A stretch of DNA of 64,000 bases. Source: an uncultured Methanobrevibacter sp. (lineage in GTDB: Archaea > Methanobacteriota > Methanobacteria > Methanobacteriales > Methanobacteriaceae). The position numbers and the translations under genes were made by a program. The stretch is from positions 62,001-126,000 of the forward strand of contig NZ_OMWD01000003.1 of NCBI RefSeq assembly GCF_900314695.1, given 5' to 3'. The stretch's first letter is position 1; the number at the start of each line of letters is the position of its first letter. Shown piece after piece: positions 28,985-37,479 of the stretch. Below the pieces are notes generated by a model that was not told the origin of the DNA, made no database searches, and saw only the letters and a program-made list of their open reading frames with translations.

Positions 28985-29155
28985 AAAAATTAGTGTGATG
29001 TTATTTAATGTCAATGATTCCTGTCTAAGGGTGGTGAGGAATCATCAACAATGATTCAAATAATAAGGTGTTAATAGCTTTCACCGTTCCCTTAACAGCT
29101 GCCATTAACGTGTTTATTTTTCTACAATGTGTTTGTGGTGGTATTGTAGAACATT
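28985..29155. ncRNA. Hairpin-rich intergenic segment, candidate structured RNA
   Basis: Between two unrelated genes (gap 28892-29210) lie three stem-loops with no open frame. The first, ATGATTCCT/AGGAATCAT, is at 29014-29045 with a 14-base loop. The second, GTTAATAGC/GCCATTAAC with one mismatch, is at 29070-29109. The third, TTCTACAAT/ATTGTAGAA, is at 29120-29151, again with a 14-base loop. The first and third loops both contain GGTGG. A further hairpin, ATATTGAT/ATCAATAT, lies at 28949-28967. The segment is less AT-rich than neighbouring gaps. TTTTTAAAAATTAG near 28980-28992 could be a promoter. Strand and function are unknown. Confidence 0.45.
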
Positions 29156-29210
29156 ACTTGAATCATTTAAATATTGGTTTGTTTTGTTATATAATCTTTT
29201 GTAAATGTAA

Positions 29211-30194
29211 TTAAAACCATGCATCAAGACTTCCTTGTGCTGAATTGAGATTCTTAAGTTTGTCGGATGCTTTTATTACACGGTCTTCGGAAAATCCATG
29301 TTCATAACATAAAAATTCTATTATTTTGTCCTGTTTTGGTTTTTCCCATTTGATTTTGTAGTCCGTATTGACATTATGGTTTAGGAAAATGTCACGAACT
29401 TCATCCAAATCATGGGTAGATTCTTTTTGAAGTTCAGCTATTTTTTCTTTTAATTGTCCTTTTTTAGCTAATTTCAAGGCAGTTTTTGCACCTACTCCTT
29501 TTAAACCATCACAAAAATCAGTTCCTATTAATATTCCCATGTCCACTAATTCTTCACGGGTAATGTCAAGTTCCCTAAGAACCCGGTCCAGTTCGTAGAA
29601 TTCCAAGTTCCCTAAATTGGAATTGATGGCAAGGTTTCGAACAACTCTTTTGGCTCCAAATAAAAGACAATCATAATCCTGAGAAGCAACTGCATATGCA
29701 TCCCCATTTGCTACAAGGTATGCTGCCTGCGCTTCACCCTCTCCTTTGGCTTCAATGTATGGTATCCCCATTAATGTCAATAATTTTTTTGAGGATTCAA
29801 TGATTTCCGGAGACAATTTTGATGATCTCATTGCAAATTTACGTGCTTTTTCAGTATCTCCTTCAGCTAATGCCTGCTTATATATTTTTTCTGATTCTTC
29901 TCTTATTTCTCTTCTTTTAGCTTGAGTTTCACTTTTAAGTTCAGGCGCTTTTCCATCAAAAACATAAATTGGCTTGATATCCTTTTCAATCATTGAGGAG
30001 TTTCTATACAGTATTCCACTTAGGTGTGATGTTATGTTCCCGTTTTCATCAGTCAGTGGCCTTCCATCTCTTTGACGGATTGTTGATAAAAATTGATAAA
30101 GAGTGTTAAACGCATCTATAGATACACTTCTACCTTCCAAATCCTTAAAACTAATATTTTTTGGTTCTACAATATCTTTTAATTTAACACCCAT
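29211..30194 (-). CDS. fen: Flap endonuclease 1
   Basis: FEN1 removes 5' flaps during Okazaki-fragment maturation and repair. The 327 residues show the N- and I-domain metal sites (SIDAFNTLYQFL, YVFDGKAPELK, EGEGEAQAAYL-type KGEGEAQAAYL, ASQDYDCLLFG, MGILIGTDFCDGLKGVGAKTAL) and end in a PCNA-interacting motif QGSLDAWF. The length is typical. The start follows GAGGTGTTAAA. It is the last gene of a run that begins with aksA, 12 bases after a chorismate-lyase-like gene, an unexpected partner for a replication protein. Confidence 0.95.
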   Translation of the reverse strand: MGVKLKDIVEPKNISFKDLEGRSVSIDAFNTLYQFLSTIRQRDGRPLTDENGNITSHLSGILYRNSSMIEKDIKPIYVFDGKAPELKSETQAKRREIREESEKIYKQALAEGDTEKARKFAMRSSKLSPEIIESSKKLLTLMGIPYIEAKGEGEAQAAYLVANGDAYAVASQDYDCLLFGAKRVVRNLAINSNLGNLEFYELDRVLRELDITREELVDMGILIGTDFCDGLKGVGAKTALKLAKKGQLKEKIAELQKESTHDLDEVRDIFLNHNVNTDYKIKWEKPKQDKIIEFLCYEHGFSEDRVIKASDKLKNLNSAQGSLDAWF

Positions 30195-30206
30195 TTTAAC
30201 ACCTCA

Positions 30207-30767
30207 TTAGTCTCTAAAATAACTTATAGGATATTTTTCTTCAGTCCATATTACTGGCTTTTTCCCATGTACCATGACATATCTGCGTGCAATCATGACT
30301 TCACTGGTGTGGAAGAGTTCCTGCAATATGGGGTTTGGCTTTTCAATGAAAATTTCATTAATTTTTCTCATGGTTTCAATATTGTTTTTTGCCATGATGC
30401 TTCCGGTTGTGAGACGTTTTTCAGATAGGTCTTTAAGAACGGCATCGCTGCATCTTGCTGTTGGGATGTATGAGCGTGCATAAATTAATGGACGGCCATT
30501 TTTATGCACGATTACTTCTCTGGAATCTATTTCATCTCCAATCTCAACATCAAGTAAATCAACAATAGTTTCATCAGCTTCCATAAGATGTTGATCTAGC
30601 ACAAATAAATTGACAGTACCATATAAAACATCCAATATTGGTGTAACTGGTCCTTTTAGAGATAGTAGAATTTTTTGTGTAGTTGATAGAGTTATATTAT
30701 GTTCATTTTCTAGTTCTGCTATTTTTTCCCGTGTTTCGTTTATTAGTTGGTTTCCTTCATAAATCAT
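30207..30767 (-). CDS. Chorismate pyruvate-lyase-like protein (DUF98), copy A
   Basis: This 186-residue protein resembles the DUF98/Rv2949c family, which splits chorismate into 4-hydroxybenzoate and pyruvate. In methanogens 4-hydroxybenzoate is a plausible precursor for tetrahydromethanopterin. Characteristic stretches are GPVTPILDVLYG, DSREVIVHKNGRPLIYARSYIP and ITWTEEKYP-type VIWTEEKYPISYF. The start follows GGTGATTTAA. A diverged sister gene lies 13 bases upstream. This copy keeps the arginine in YARS expected of the lyase family, so it is the better candidate for an active enzyme. Confidence 0.7.
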   Translation of the reverse strand: MIYEGNQLINETREKIAELENEHNITLSTTQKILLSLKGPVTPILDVLYGTVNLFVLDQHLMEADETIVDLLDVEIGDEIDSREVIVHKNGRPLIYARSYIPTARCSDAVLKDLSEKRLTTGSIMAKNNIETMRKINEIFIEKPNPILQELFHTSEVMIARRYVMVHGKKPVIWTEEKYPISYFRD

Positions 30768-30780
30768 TTAAATCACCGTT

Positions 30781-31344
30781 TTAAATTTCTTTAAAATATG
30801 AAATTGGGAATATTTCCTTAATCCACATGAGTATTTCATTGTTGCTTATAATAACATAATCACGAGCCAACATTTCTTCGTCAGTATCAAATATCTCTTT
30901 TAATTTATCGCTGGCTTTTTCAATATAAATATTGTTTATTTCTCTTCTGGATTCTATTCGGTAATTTTTTAAGATTCTTCCAATTGGTATATCTGCTCTA
31001 ATCAAATCTGAGCATATTTCTTCACTACATCGGTACAATGGGATGTGTGATATTGCGTATATTAAAGGTTGTTCGTCTTTATGCATTATAACTTCTCTAA
31101 AGTTAATTTCTGTACCGACATCAACATTAACCAATTTTGCATGCTCTTCATCTGCATCTTCAAAATGCTGGTCAATGGTGGTCAAAGTGATTTTGCCATA
31201 CAGCACATCTAAAATGGCTGTTATTGATCCGTCAGTAGTCAACAGTATTTTTTGTGTATTTGAGAAGTTTTTGTTGTTTTCTTGTTCGAGAGTGTTGATT
31301 TTTTCGATTAAACGTTTATTGGCTTCGTTTTTTGATTTTTCCAT
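30781..31344 (-). CDS. Chorismate pyruvate-lyase-like protein (DUF98), copy B
   Basis: This 187-residue sister of the downstream protein aligns along its whole length (SITAILDVLYGKI, NFREVIMHKDEQPLIYAISHIP, FPISYFKE). The arginine of YARS in copy A is isoleucine here (YAIS), so activity may be lost or changed. The start at 31344 follows AAGTGATC, which overlaps the stop of the homoaconitase gene; a GTG three codons upstream is less likely. Tandem duplication inside a cofactor operon is the simplest origin. Confidence 0.65.
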   Translation of the reverse strand: MEKSKNEANKRLIEKINTLEQENNKNFSNTQKILLTTDGSITAILDVLYGKITLTTIDQHFEDADEEHAKLVNVDVGTEINFREVIMHKDEQPLIYAISHIPLYRCSEEICSDLIRADIPIGRILKNYRIESRREINNIYIEKASDKLKEIFDTDEEMLARDYVIISNNEILMWIKEIFPISYFKEI

Positions 31345-31353
31345 TTTGATCAC

Positions 31354-32607
31354 TTATAAATCTTTTGGATTGGTAATTACTCCAGTAATTGCTGAAGCAG
31401 CTACTACTTTAGAATTTGATAAGTATACTGAGGATTTAGGGTCCCCCATTCTTCCTTTGAAGTTCCTGTTTGTTGTTGATATGCAGACTTCTCCTTCAGA
31501 TAACACGCCCATATGTCCACCTAAACATGGTCCGCATCCAGGATTGCAAATGATTGCTCCGGCGTCAATGAATGTTTCAATATATCCTTCATGCATTGCC
31601 TGTTTGTAGATTTCACGGGAAGCAGGAAGTATCAACAACCTTACATCATCATTAATCTTTTTATTTTCAAGTATCTCACATGCATCTTTCAAATCGGATA
31701 ATCTGCCGTTGGTACATGAACCTATTAAGCACTGGTCAATATGTGTTCCTTCAATCTGTGATATTCCTTTAACGTTGTCAACATCATTTGGACATGCAAT
31801 CTGAGGCTCCATATCATCAATATCAAAGTGCATTTCCTTTTTATAATTGCAATCCTTATCTGATTTTACAATATTCAATTCAGATTCACGTTTGCCGGTT
31901 CTTTGGCAAATGTAATCAATGACTTCACGGTTTGGTTCCATTATTCCATTTTTGGCACCCATTTCAATGGCCATGTTGCACATGGTTGCTCTTCCTTCAA
32001 CGCCCATATTTTCAATGCTTTCTCCACAGAATTCGGCGGTCTGATATGTTGCGCCTGCGATTCCAACCTCTCCAATGATATTTAAGATGATATCTTTTGG
32101 TGCAATATATTCATTCAATTCTCCTGTGATTTCCATTTTAATGGCTTCAGGCACCATAAACCATGTTTTTCCTGTAGCCCAAACCATTGCAAGGTCAGTT
32201 GCTCCCATACCTGTTGAAAATGCTCCAAATGCACCATAAGTGCAGGTATGTGAATCGGCACCTACAATAACTTTTCCAGGTTCCACCAAACCCATTTCTG
32301 GAACTACCTGGTGGCAGATTCCTTCACCGTGAATAAAATTTTTAGTAATATTTTGACTTTTAATAAAATCACGACAAACCTTTTGAAACTCAGCTGAACC
32401 TATTGTATTAGCTGGAATGTTGTGATCAAAAATAATGGCTATTTTATCACTGTCCCAAACTTTATCAGCCACTTTTTCAAAAGTTTTTATGGCAGGGGGA
32501 GAAGTTCCGTCATGTGACATCGCAAGATCAACTGGAATTTCGATTATTTCGCCGGGACTTACTTCATGGCCTGCTTTTTTTGATAAAATTTTTTCAGTAA
32601 TATTCAT
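31354..32607 (-). CDS. hacA: Methanogen homoaconitase large subunit (LeuC/AksD-like)
   Basis: This 417-residue [4Fe-4S] dehydratase large subunit belongs to the isopropylmalate isomerase/homoaconitase family. Signatures are HDGTSPPAIKTF, GADSHTCTYGAFGAFSTGMGATD near residue 117, LIGSCTNGRLSDL near 291, and NPGCGPCLGGHMG near 357, whose cysteines bind the cluster. Direct coupling to aksA (9-base gap) favours the homoaconitase of coenzyme B synthesis over the leucine enzyme. The small subunit is not in the window. The start follows AAGGTAACAGC. Confidence 0.85.
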   Translation of the reverse strand: MNITEKILSKKAGHEVSPGEIIEIPVDLAMSHDGTSPPAIKTFEKVADKVWDSDKIAIIFDHNIPANTIGSAEFQKVCRDFIKSQNITKNFIHGEGICHQVVPEMGLVEPGKVIVGADSHTCTYGAFGAFSTGMGATDLAMVWATGKTWFMVPEAIKMEITGELNEYIAPKDIILNIIGEVGIAGATYQTAEFCGESIENMGVEGRATMCNMAIEMGAKNGIMEPNREVIDYICQRTGKRESELNIVKSDKDCNYKKEMHFDIDDMEPQIACPNDVDNVKGISQIEGTHIDQCLIGSCTNGRLSDLKDACEILENKKINDDVRLLILPASREIYKQAMHEGYIETFIDAGAIICNPGCGPCLGGHMGVLSEGEVCISTTNRNFKGRMGDPKSSVYLSNSKVVAASAITGVITNPKDL

Positions 32608-32616
32608 GCTGTTACC

Positions 32617-33780
32617 TTATTTTTTTGTATTTTTGACAATTTCTTTGAAAACGCTGTCGTTGATGTATTTTCCTTCTTCTCTTTGCTTTTTGACTTGTCT
32701 TACAATTTCAATAAGCTCATCATCACTGACATCAAGTTCACATTCACTTAATTTTGCCCTTACCGCTCTGCATCCAGAGTGTTTTCCTAAAACGAGCTGT
32801 CTTTTTTGACCAACTAATTCAGGAACATATGGTTCATAGCATAACGGTTCTTCAATTACAGCATCAACATGAATTCCGGATTCGTGTCTGAATACATTAT
32901 TTCCAACGACAGGTTTATTATATGGGATTGGAAGACCGCTGGCATTTGATACGAGGTCGGATAACTCCTTGATATATTTGGTTTTGAATCCTAAATCTTT
33001 TCCATAAAGAATTTTCAAGGCCATGATGAGTTCTTCAAGGGAAGCATTACCTGCCCTCTCACCAATACCGTTCACTGTTGTGGATATACCTTTGGCACCT
33101 GCAAGAACTCCTGTAATTGAATTGATGACGGCAAGACCGAAATCGTTGTGGCAGTGAAGAGCTATATTTACATCAATGTCCTTTACAAGCTCTCTGACCA
33201 TATAATCAATACCTTGTGGAGTAATTGCACCTGTAGTGTCTGCTATATGGACTCTGTCAGCTCCACAGTCCTGAGCTTTCAAGTAAATTCTTTTCAAAAA
33301 TTCGATATCGGTTCTTGTAGCATCTTCTGCTGAAAATGCAACATATAAACCATGATCTTTAGCATAATCAACCGCAGTTTCACACAGGTTTATTGCATCC
33401 TGACGGGTAATGTGCATTTTATGGTCTAAATGAATATCTGAAGTTCCTACAAAGGTAATGATTCCATCCACATCACAGTCAAGTGCAGCATCAATATCTT
33501 CAGGTTTTGTCCTTGTCAATGCTAATATATCAGCATCAAAGCCTTCATTGGCTATTGTTTTAACAGATTCTCTTTCTCTTTGAGATACGATTGGAAAACC
33601 TGCTTCAATTTGATGAATTTTAAATTGATCAAGCTTTCTAGCTATTTCAAGCTTGTCATTAAGGCTAAAACAAACTCCTGGGGTTTGTTCACCATCTCTT
33701 AAAGTTGTATCATAAATAATAAAATCTTTTGGAAAGGCTATTTCACTTTCCTTATTATAATGACTTATAAAATATTGCAA
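32617..33780 (-). CDS. aksA: Homocitrate synthase AksA (coenzyme B biosynthesis)
   Basis: AksA condenses acetyl-CoA with 2-oxoglutarate and its longer homologues, elongating the chain that becomes coenzyme B. It belongs to the LeuA-like family: DTTLRDGEQTPGVCF near residue 29, EAGFPIVS, LHCHNDFGLA near 201, GERAGNASLEE and FRHESGIHVD. At 387 residues it lacks the C-terminal leucine-sensing domain of isopropylmalate synthase, which supports AksA. The start is TTG with AGTGAT six bases before. It leads the operon with hacA, the two DUF98 genes and fen. Confidence 0.87.
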   Translation of the reverse strand: MQYFISHYNKESEIAFPKDFIIYDTTLRDGEQTPGVCFSLNDKLEIARKLDQFKIHQIEAGFPIVSQRERESVKTIANEGFDADILALTRTKPEDIDAALDCDVDGIITFVGTSDIHLDHKMHITRQDAINLCETAVDYAKDHGLYVAFSAEDATRTDIEFLKRIYLKAQDCGADRVHIADTTGAITPQGIDYMVRELVKDIDVNIALHCHNDFGLAVINSITGVLAGAKGISTTVNGIGERAGNASLEELIMALKILYGKDLGFKTKYIKELSDLVSNASGLPIPYNKPVVGNNVFRHESGIHVDAVIEEPLCYEPYVPELVGQKRQLVLGKHSGCRAVRAKLSECELDVSDDELIEIVRQVKKQREEGKYINDSVFKEIVKNTKK

Positions 33781-33834
33781 ATTATCACTTCTTAAATTTA
33801 GTATATATAATATTTATATTACTTTGTCATATTA

Positions 33835-34362
33835 TTATAGGTTTTCTAAAAGTTCAAGATATGATGTTCTTTCAAAACCTTCTGTGATGCCTAATTTTTC
33901 AAATAATTCAAAAATGCTTTTTTGAGCATCATCATAGTCATTGCCGTCTTCAAGAGAAATTTCTATTTCCATATAATGATTTAATCCTTCAACATCATCC
34001 AATGAAATTTCAAAATTTTCATAAGTGTAATATTGGCGGTTTTTTCTGACGGTTCTGACTTCCTTAAATCCTATTTCTTCAAAAATATCTTTTGCTTTGC
34101 CGGCACTTTCAATGCTCATCTCGACTTCTTTTCTAGTTTTGGCATCTTTGTTAAGTTTCGGACCTTTGTAAGTGATGAAAATATTATTGTTTGTTGTTCT
34201 AATCCTTAAAGCTTCATCTGTTTGCGCAAAATCCACAATTGGACTTGCAAAATAGATGTCTTCTTGGAATTCCTTTTTACTTTTGATCGCACCTAGATTT
34301 TCTAGTCTTTTTTCCATTTCCTCAAAGCTATCGATTTTAGCTTTCACTTCAACTTCTATCAT
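33835..34362 (-). CDS. CYTH-domain protein (CyaB-like)
   Basis: This 175-residue protein has the CYTH triphosphate-tunnel signature ExExK at its N-terminus (EVEVKAK), followed by alternating charged strands: QEDIYFASP, EALRIRTTN, ITYKGPK, RKEVEMSIE, RKNRQYYTYENFEISLDDVEGL. Such proteins are called class IV adenylate cyclase or thiamine-triphosphatase-like; in archaea the substrate is usually unknown. The start at 34362 is the ATG after GTTGATAAAA. It is separate from the aksA operon by a 54-base AT-rich gap. Confidence 0.8.
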   Translation of the reverse strand: MIEVEVKAKIDSFEEMEKRLENLGAIKSKKEFQEDIYFASPIVDFAQTDEALRIRTTNNNIFITYKGPKLNKDAKTRKEVEMSIESAGKAKDIFEEIGFKEVRTVRKNRQYYTYENFEISLDDVEGLNHYMEIEISLEDGNDYDDAQKSIFELFEKLGITEGFERTSYLELLENL

Positions 34363-34862
34363 TTTTATCAACTAATTATTTTTTTTGTTTTGTCGATTGT
34401 TATATATTACTGAATTTTTCAAATTGCGTTAAAGTTAATATTTTTATTAAATTATGGGGGTGAATTATTAAATTTATTTGGGTCTTTTTGTAGGTTATCC
34501 ATTTATTTCTCCATCGTTTTTTTGAAAGTAATTTCAAAATTCAAAAGTTATTTTTCTTAATTGAATAATCAATTTTTAAAAAATTAATCCAAACTTAATG
34601 ATTTTATAAATGACCCATTAAAATGTAGCAACATTTATAAATAAGTAGGTTCTATATACTGTTTTAATTTTATATATAATTAAAATACTTATTTTCAAAA
34701 TTTAAAATTTTTAACTTTTTTTGCAATTTTCAATATATACTTTAAATAAACATACATTTATATACTATTTAAATTAAATATTTTATTAGTAAAAATTTAA
34801 CTGATTTTTTGTTTTCTTAAATTTTACTTACTTATTTTAAAAACACAATTGGAGGTTTTAAA
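34363..34862. promoter_or_regulatory. AT-rich gap with TATA elements upstream of tbp
   Basis: No gene is seen in these 500 bases. TTTATAAATG (34603-34612) and CATTTATAAA (34632-34641) form a perfect inverted repeat of TATA-like elements 19 bases apart. A further TATA box, ACATTTATATACT, lies near 34753-34765 and would give a leader of about 70 bases for tbp. Promoters of TBP genes can be autoregulated, but that is inference here. Confidence 0.45.
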
Positions 34863-35408
34863 TTGACCGATGTTGACATAAAAATTGAAAACATTGTTGC
34901 TTCTGCAAGCATTGGTAAAGACATAGTTCTTACTGAAGTGTCTCAAGCTTTGGAAGGGGTTAATTTTAATCGTGAACAGTTTCCGGGATTAGTTTTTAAA
35001 CTTAAAGATCCTAAAACAGCAGCATTAATTTTTAGCTCTGGTAAGCTTGTATGTACTGGAGCAAAGTCTATAGATGATTCCAAATTGGCAATCAAAAAAA
35101 CTGTGGACTTAATGAGGACTGTCGACACCGACATTCCTGAAGAATTTGAAATTAAAATTCAAAATATTGTGGCTTCTGCAAACTTAGAATCCACATTAAA
35201 CCTAGAAGCAGTAGCTTTAGAACTTGAAGATACTGAATACGAACCGGAACAATTCCCTGGTTTAGTATATAGGTTATCCGACCCTAAAGTGGTCTTATTA
35301 TTATTTGGTTCTGGTAAAGTTGTATGTACTGGAGCTAAAACAAAAAGCGATGCCAAACTTGGTGTCGAAAGAGCTTACGACAGATTAAGTGAGCTAGATT
35401 TAATATAA
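34863..35408 (+). CDS. tbp: TATA-box-binding protein TBP
   Basis: TBP is the general transcription factor that recognises the TATA boxes of archaeal promoters. The 181 residues are two direct repeats of the saddle fold: QFPGLVFKLKDPKTAALIF with SGKLVCTGAK in the first, and QFPGLVYRLSDPKVVLLLF with SGKVVCTGAK in the second. The start is TTG after GGAGGTTTTAAA. The SerB-like fusion gene begins 12 bases downstream and may be co-transcribed. Confidence 0.97.
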   Translation: MTDVDIKIENIVASASIGKDIVLTEVSQALEGVNFNREQFPGLVFKLKDPKTAALIFSSGKLVCTGAKSIDDSKLAIKKTVDLMRTVDTDIPEEFEIKIQNIVASANLESTLNLEAVALELEDTEYEPEQFPGLVYRLSDPKVVLLLFGSGKVVCTGAKTKSDAKLGVERAYDRLSELDLI

Positions 35409-35420
35409 TTGGTGGTATTA

Positions 35421-37124
35421 TTGATTAAACTTGTAGTATTTGACTTAGATAACGTTATTATTGATGGTGAAGCGATAGATGAGATAGGAAAATTAGCAAA
35501 TGTTGAAGATGAAATAGCTGAAATTACTGAAAAGGCTATGCAAGGTGAAATAGACTTTGAAACTTCTATTAAAGACAGAGTTAAACTTCTTGAAGGAACT
35601 TCTATTGAAGAAATAGAAAAAGTTGCTGATGAACTTCCATTAATGCCTGGAGCTGAAGAAACCATCAATGCTTTAAAAGAAAAAGATTTAGATGTAGCTA
35701 TTATTAGTGGTAGTTTTGATGTAGTGGCTGAAAAAGTTAAAGATAAACTTGGAGTTGACGCAGTTTATACTAATAGTTTCTCAGTCGAAGATGGTAAATT
35801 AACTGGTGAAGTGACTGGTCCTTTAGTATCCGGATCTAAATTAGATGTATTAAAAGACCATGTTGAAAAAGCAGAAATTACATTAGATGATGTAGTTGCT
35901 GTTGGAGATGGCGCTAATGACATTTCCATGATTGAATCAGCAGGTTGCGGAATTGCATTCAATGCTAAAGATTCTGTAAAAGAAATTGCTGATATTGTAG
36001 TAGAAGAAAAAGACTTAACAAAAGTCTTAGATGAAATTGTTAATCAATTAACCACTGATGATGCTGAAACTGAAACTGTAGAAGAAGAAGCTCAAGAAGC
36101 TGAAGAAGAAGTAGTTGAGGAAGCTGCTGAAGAAGAAGCTCAAGAAGCTGAAGAAGAAGTAGTTGAAGATGCTGCTGAAGAAGAAGCTCAAGAAGCTGAA
36201 GAAGAAGTAGTTGAGGAAGCTGCTGAAGAAGAAGCTCAAGAAGAAAAACCTAAAAAAGCTGATAAAGGTCTTCCTAAATCTGATTTTGTTCTCGCTGACA
36301 CTATGGAAGGTGTAAGAAAACAAAAAGATGAAAAAGAAGCTGAAATCTCCAAAGTTGCTGAAGAAAGGGAAGAATATAACAAAATAGCTAAAGAACAACG
36401 TAAAATTAGGGATGAATTAAACGCATCTTTAAAAGAAAACTTAAATAAAGCTATTGAGTACAGAAACGAGCGTAATGAAATCAACAAAGCTGTTGAAGCT
36501 GCTAAAAAAGCTCGTAACGATGCTAATAATAAAATTAAAAATCTTGAATGGTCTTCCGGTAAACGTGACAAAATCAAAATAGAAAACGAAATCAAAAAAA
36601 TCGATAAAATTATTGAAACTCGCGTTTTAGACATCAAGAAAGAAAATCAGCTTGTTAAAAATGCTAATGATTTAAGAAAACAGTTAATGGATATTCACGA
36701 AGATGAATCCGTTAAATCTGAAGCTCAAGAGCTCAAAAAATTATCTGAAGAAGAGCATGAAAAAGTTATTGAACTTTCCGAAAAAGCTCAAACAGCTCAC
36801 GAAGAAATGCTTAAATACTTCAGAAAAACTGATGACATTAGAACTGCAGCTGACGAAGCTCACAAAAAATTCATTGAAGCTCGTAAAAATGCTTCAGCTA
36901 AACATGAAGAATTCAAAGCTATCTTAAGCGATATTCACGTCATTAACAAAAAATTAGGTTCCAACAAACCTAGACGTAGAAAATCTGAAAATAAAAGTTC
37001 TTCTGGCGGTAACAAAAACCGTGAAGAAAAAGAAAGAGCTGAAGAAATCTTTGAAAAATTCAAACAAGGTGGAAAAGTCTCTACTGAAGAGATTTTACTC
37101 TTACAAAAATACAACATAGGTTAA
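35421..37124 (+). CDS. SerB-like HAD phosphatase fused to an acidic repeat and long coiled coil
   Basis: This is a 567-residue fusion. Residues 1-210 are a phosphoserine-phosphatase-like HAD domain (KLVVFDLDNVIIDGEA, LPLMPGAEETI, AIISGSFDVVAEKV, VAVGDGANDISMIESAG). Then comes a glutamate-rich linker with about 3.4 copies of a 16-residue unit, EEEAQEAEEEVVEEAA. The last 290 residues are a highly charged coiled coil like archaeal COG1340 proteins. Elsewhere the two parts occur as separate genes. TTG at 35421 follows GGTGG at normal spacing. In the first motif the second aspartate of DxDxT is retained (DLDN) but threonine is asparagine. The coiled-coil role is unknown. Confidence 0.8.
   Translation: MIKLVVFDLDNVIIDGEAIDEIGKLANVEDEIAEITEKAMQGEIDFETSIKDRVKLLEGTSIEEIEKVADELPLMPGAEETINALKEKDLDVAIISGSFDVVAEKVKDKLGVDAVYTNSFSVEDGKLTGEVTGPLVSGSKLDVLKDHVEKAEITLDDVVAVGDGANDISMIESAGCGIAFNAKDSVKEIADIVVEEKDLTKVLDEIVNQLTTDDAETETVEEEAQEAEEEVVEEAAEEEAQEAEEEVVEDAAEEEAQEAEEEVVEEAAEEEAQEEKPKKADKGLPKSDFVLADTMEGVRKQKDEKEAEISKVAEEREEYNKIAKEQRKIRDELNASLKENLNKAIEYRNERNEINKAVEAAKKARNDANNKIKNLEWSSGKRDKIKIENEIKKIDKIIETRVLDIKKENQLVKNANDLRKQLMDIHEDESVKSEAQELKKLSEEEHEKVIELSEKAQTAHEEMLKYFRKTDDIRTAADEAHKKFIEARKNASAKHEEFKAILSDIHVINKKLGSNKPRRRKSENKSSSGGNKNREEKERAEEIFEKFKQGGKVSTEEILLLQKYNIG
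36081..36245 (+). repeat. 48-bp in-frame tandem repeat in the SerB fusion gene
   Basis: Three full copies and a partial copy of a 48-base unit beginning GAAGAAGAAGCTCAAGAAGC encode the acidic linker. The copies are almost identical at the DNA level, with one change (gaggaa versus gaagat), so copy number may vary between strains. Confidence 0.8.
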
Positions 37125-37154
37125 TTACATTAACCTCTTTTTTTTACTTTTTTT
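37119..37154 (+). terminator. Terminator after the SerB fusion gene
   Basis: GGTTAAT-TAC-ATTAACC overlaps the stop codon and is followed by runs of T. Confidence 0.65.
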
Positions 37155-37165
37155 AGGGTTTTACA

Positions 37166-37327
37166 ATGTCTGAAGAAAAAATCGAAACTTGTTTTATCTG
37201 TGGCAAAAAATTTGATATGAATAAGGCAGACCTTGCATATTATAGAAATGGCCAATTTCCAATATGTGATTTTTGTGCTGACTTCTATCGTTTTTATAAT
37301 GAAGACTTAACTTCTAAAAATGAATAA
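37166..37327 (+). CDS. Small zinc-finger-like protein, 53 residues
   Basis: This short intact gene encodes a protein with two CxxC pairs, TCFICGKKF at residues 8-16 and ICDFCADFY at 33-41, arranged as a zinc ribbon. The rest is polar and acidic. Neither an obvious promoter nor a strong ribosome site is seen (TTTAGGGTTTTACA precedes the ATG, so GGG could serve). Function is unknown; DNA, RNA or protein binding are possible. It lies between a terminator and topA. Confidence 0.65.
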   Translation: MSEEKIETCFICGKKFDMNKADLAYYRNGQFPICDFCADFYRFYNEDLTSKNE

Positions 37328-37479
37328 TTGCTTATTTTTTTATATTTAAAATTTTTTCTGGTTTTTTGGATATTCTTTTTCTGTTAATGCAATTTTTTTT
37401 TAAACTTTTCAATAGTAATATTTTTATATTAAAAATTTCATTAAAATAATTTATAAAAAATTGAGGTAGGAAGAGTATC

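Noticed and set aside
28892..29210. rRNA, RNase P RNA or 7S RNA
   Set aside because: The segment is too short and lacks the conserved cores that I can recognise for those RNAs.
36081..36245. Repeat array considered as CRISPR
   Set aside because: The units are contiguous, in frame and protein-coding, with no spacers.
36048..36637. Long minus-strand frames rich in Phe and Ser opposite the SerB fusion
   Set aside because: They are the complement of a glutamate- and lysine-rich repeat and coiled coil; composition, not coding.
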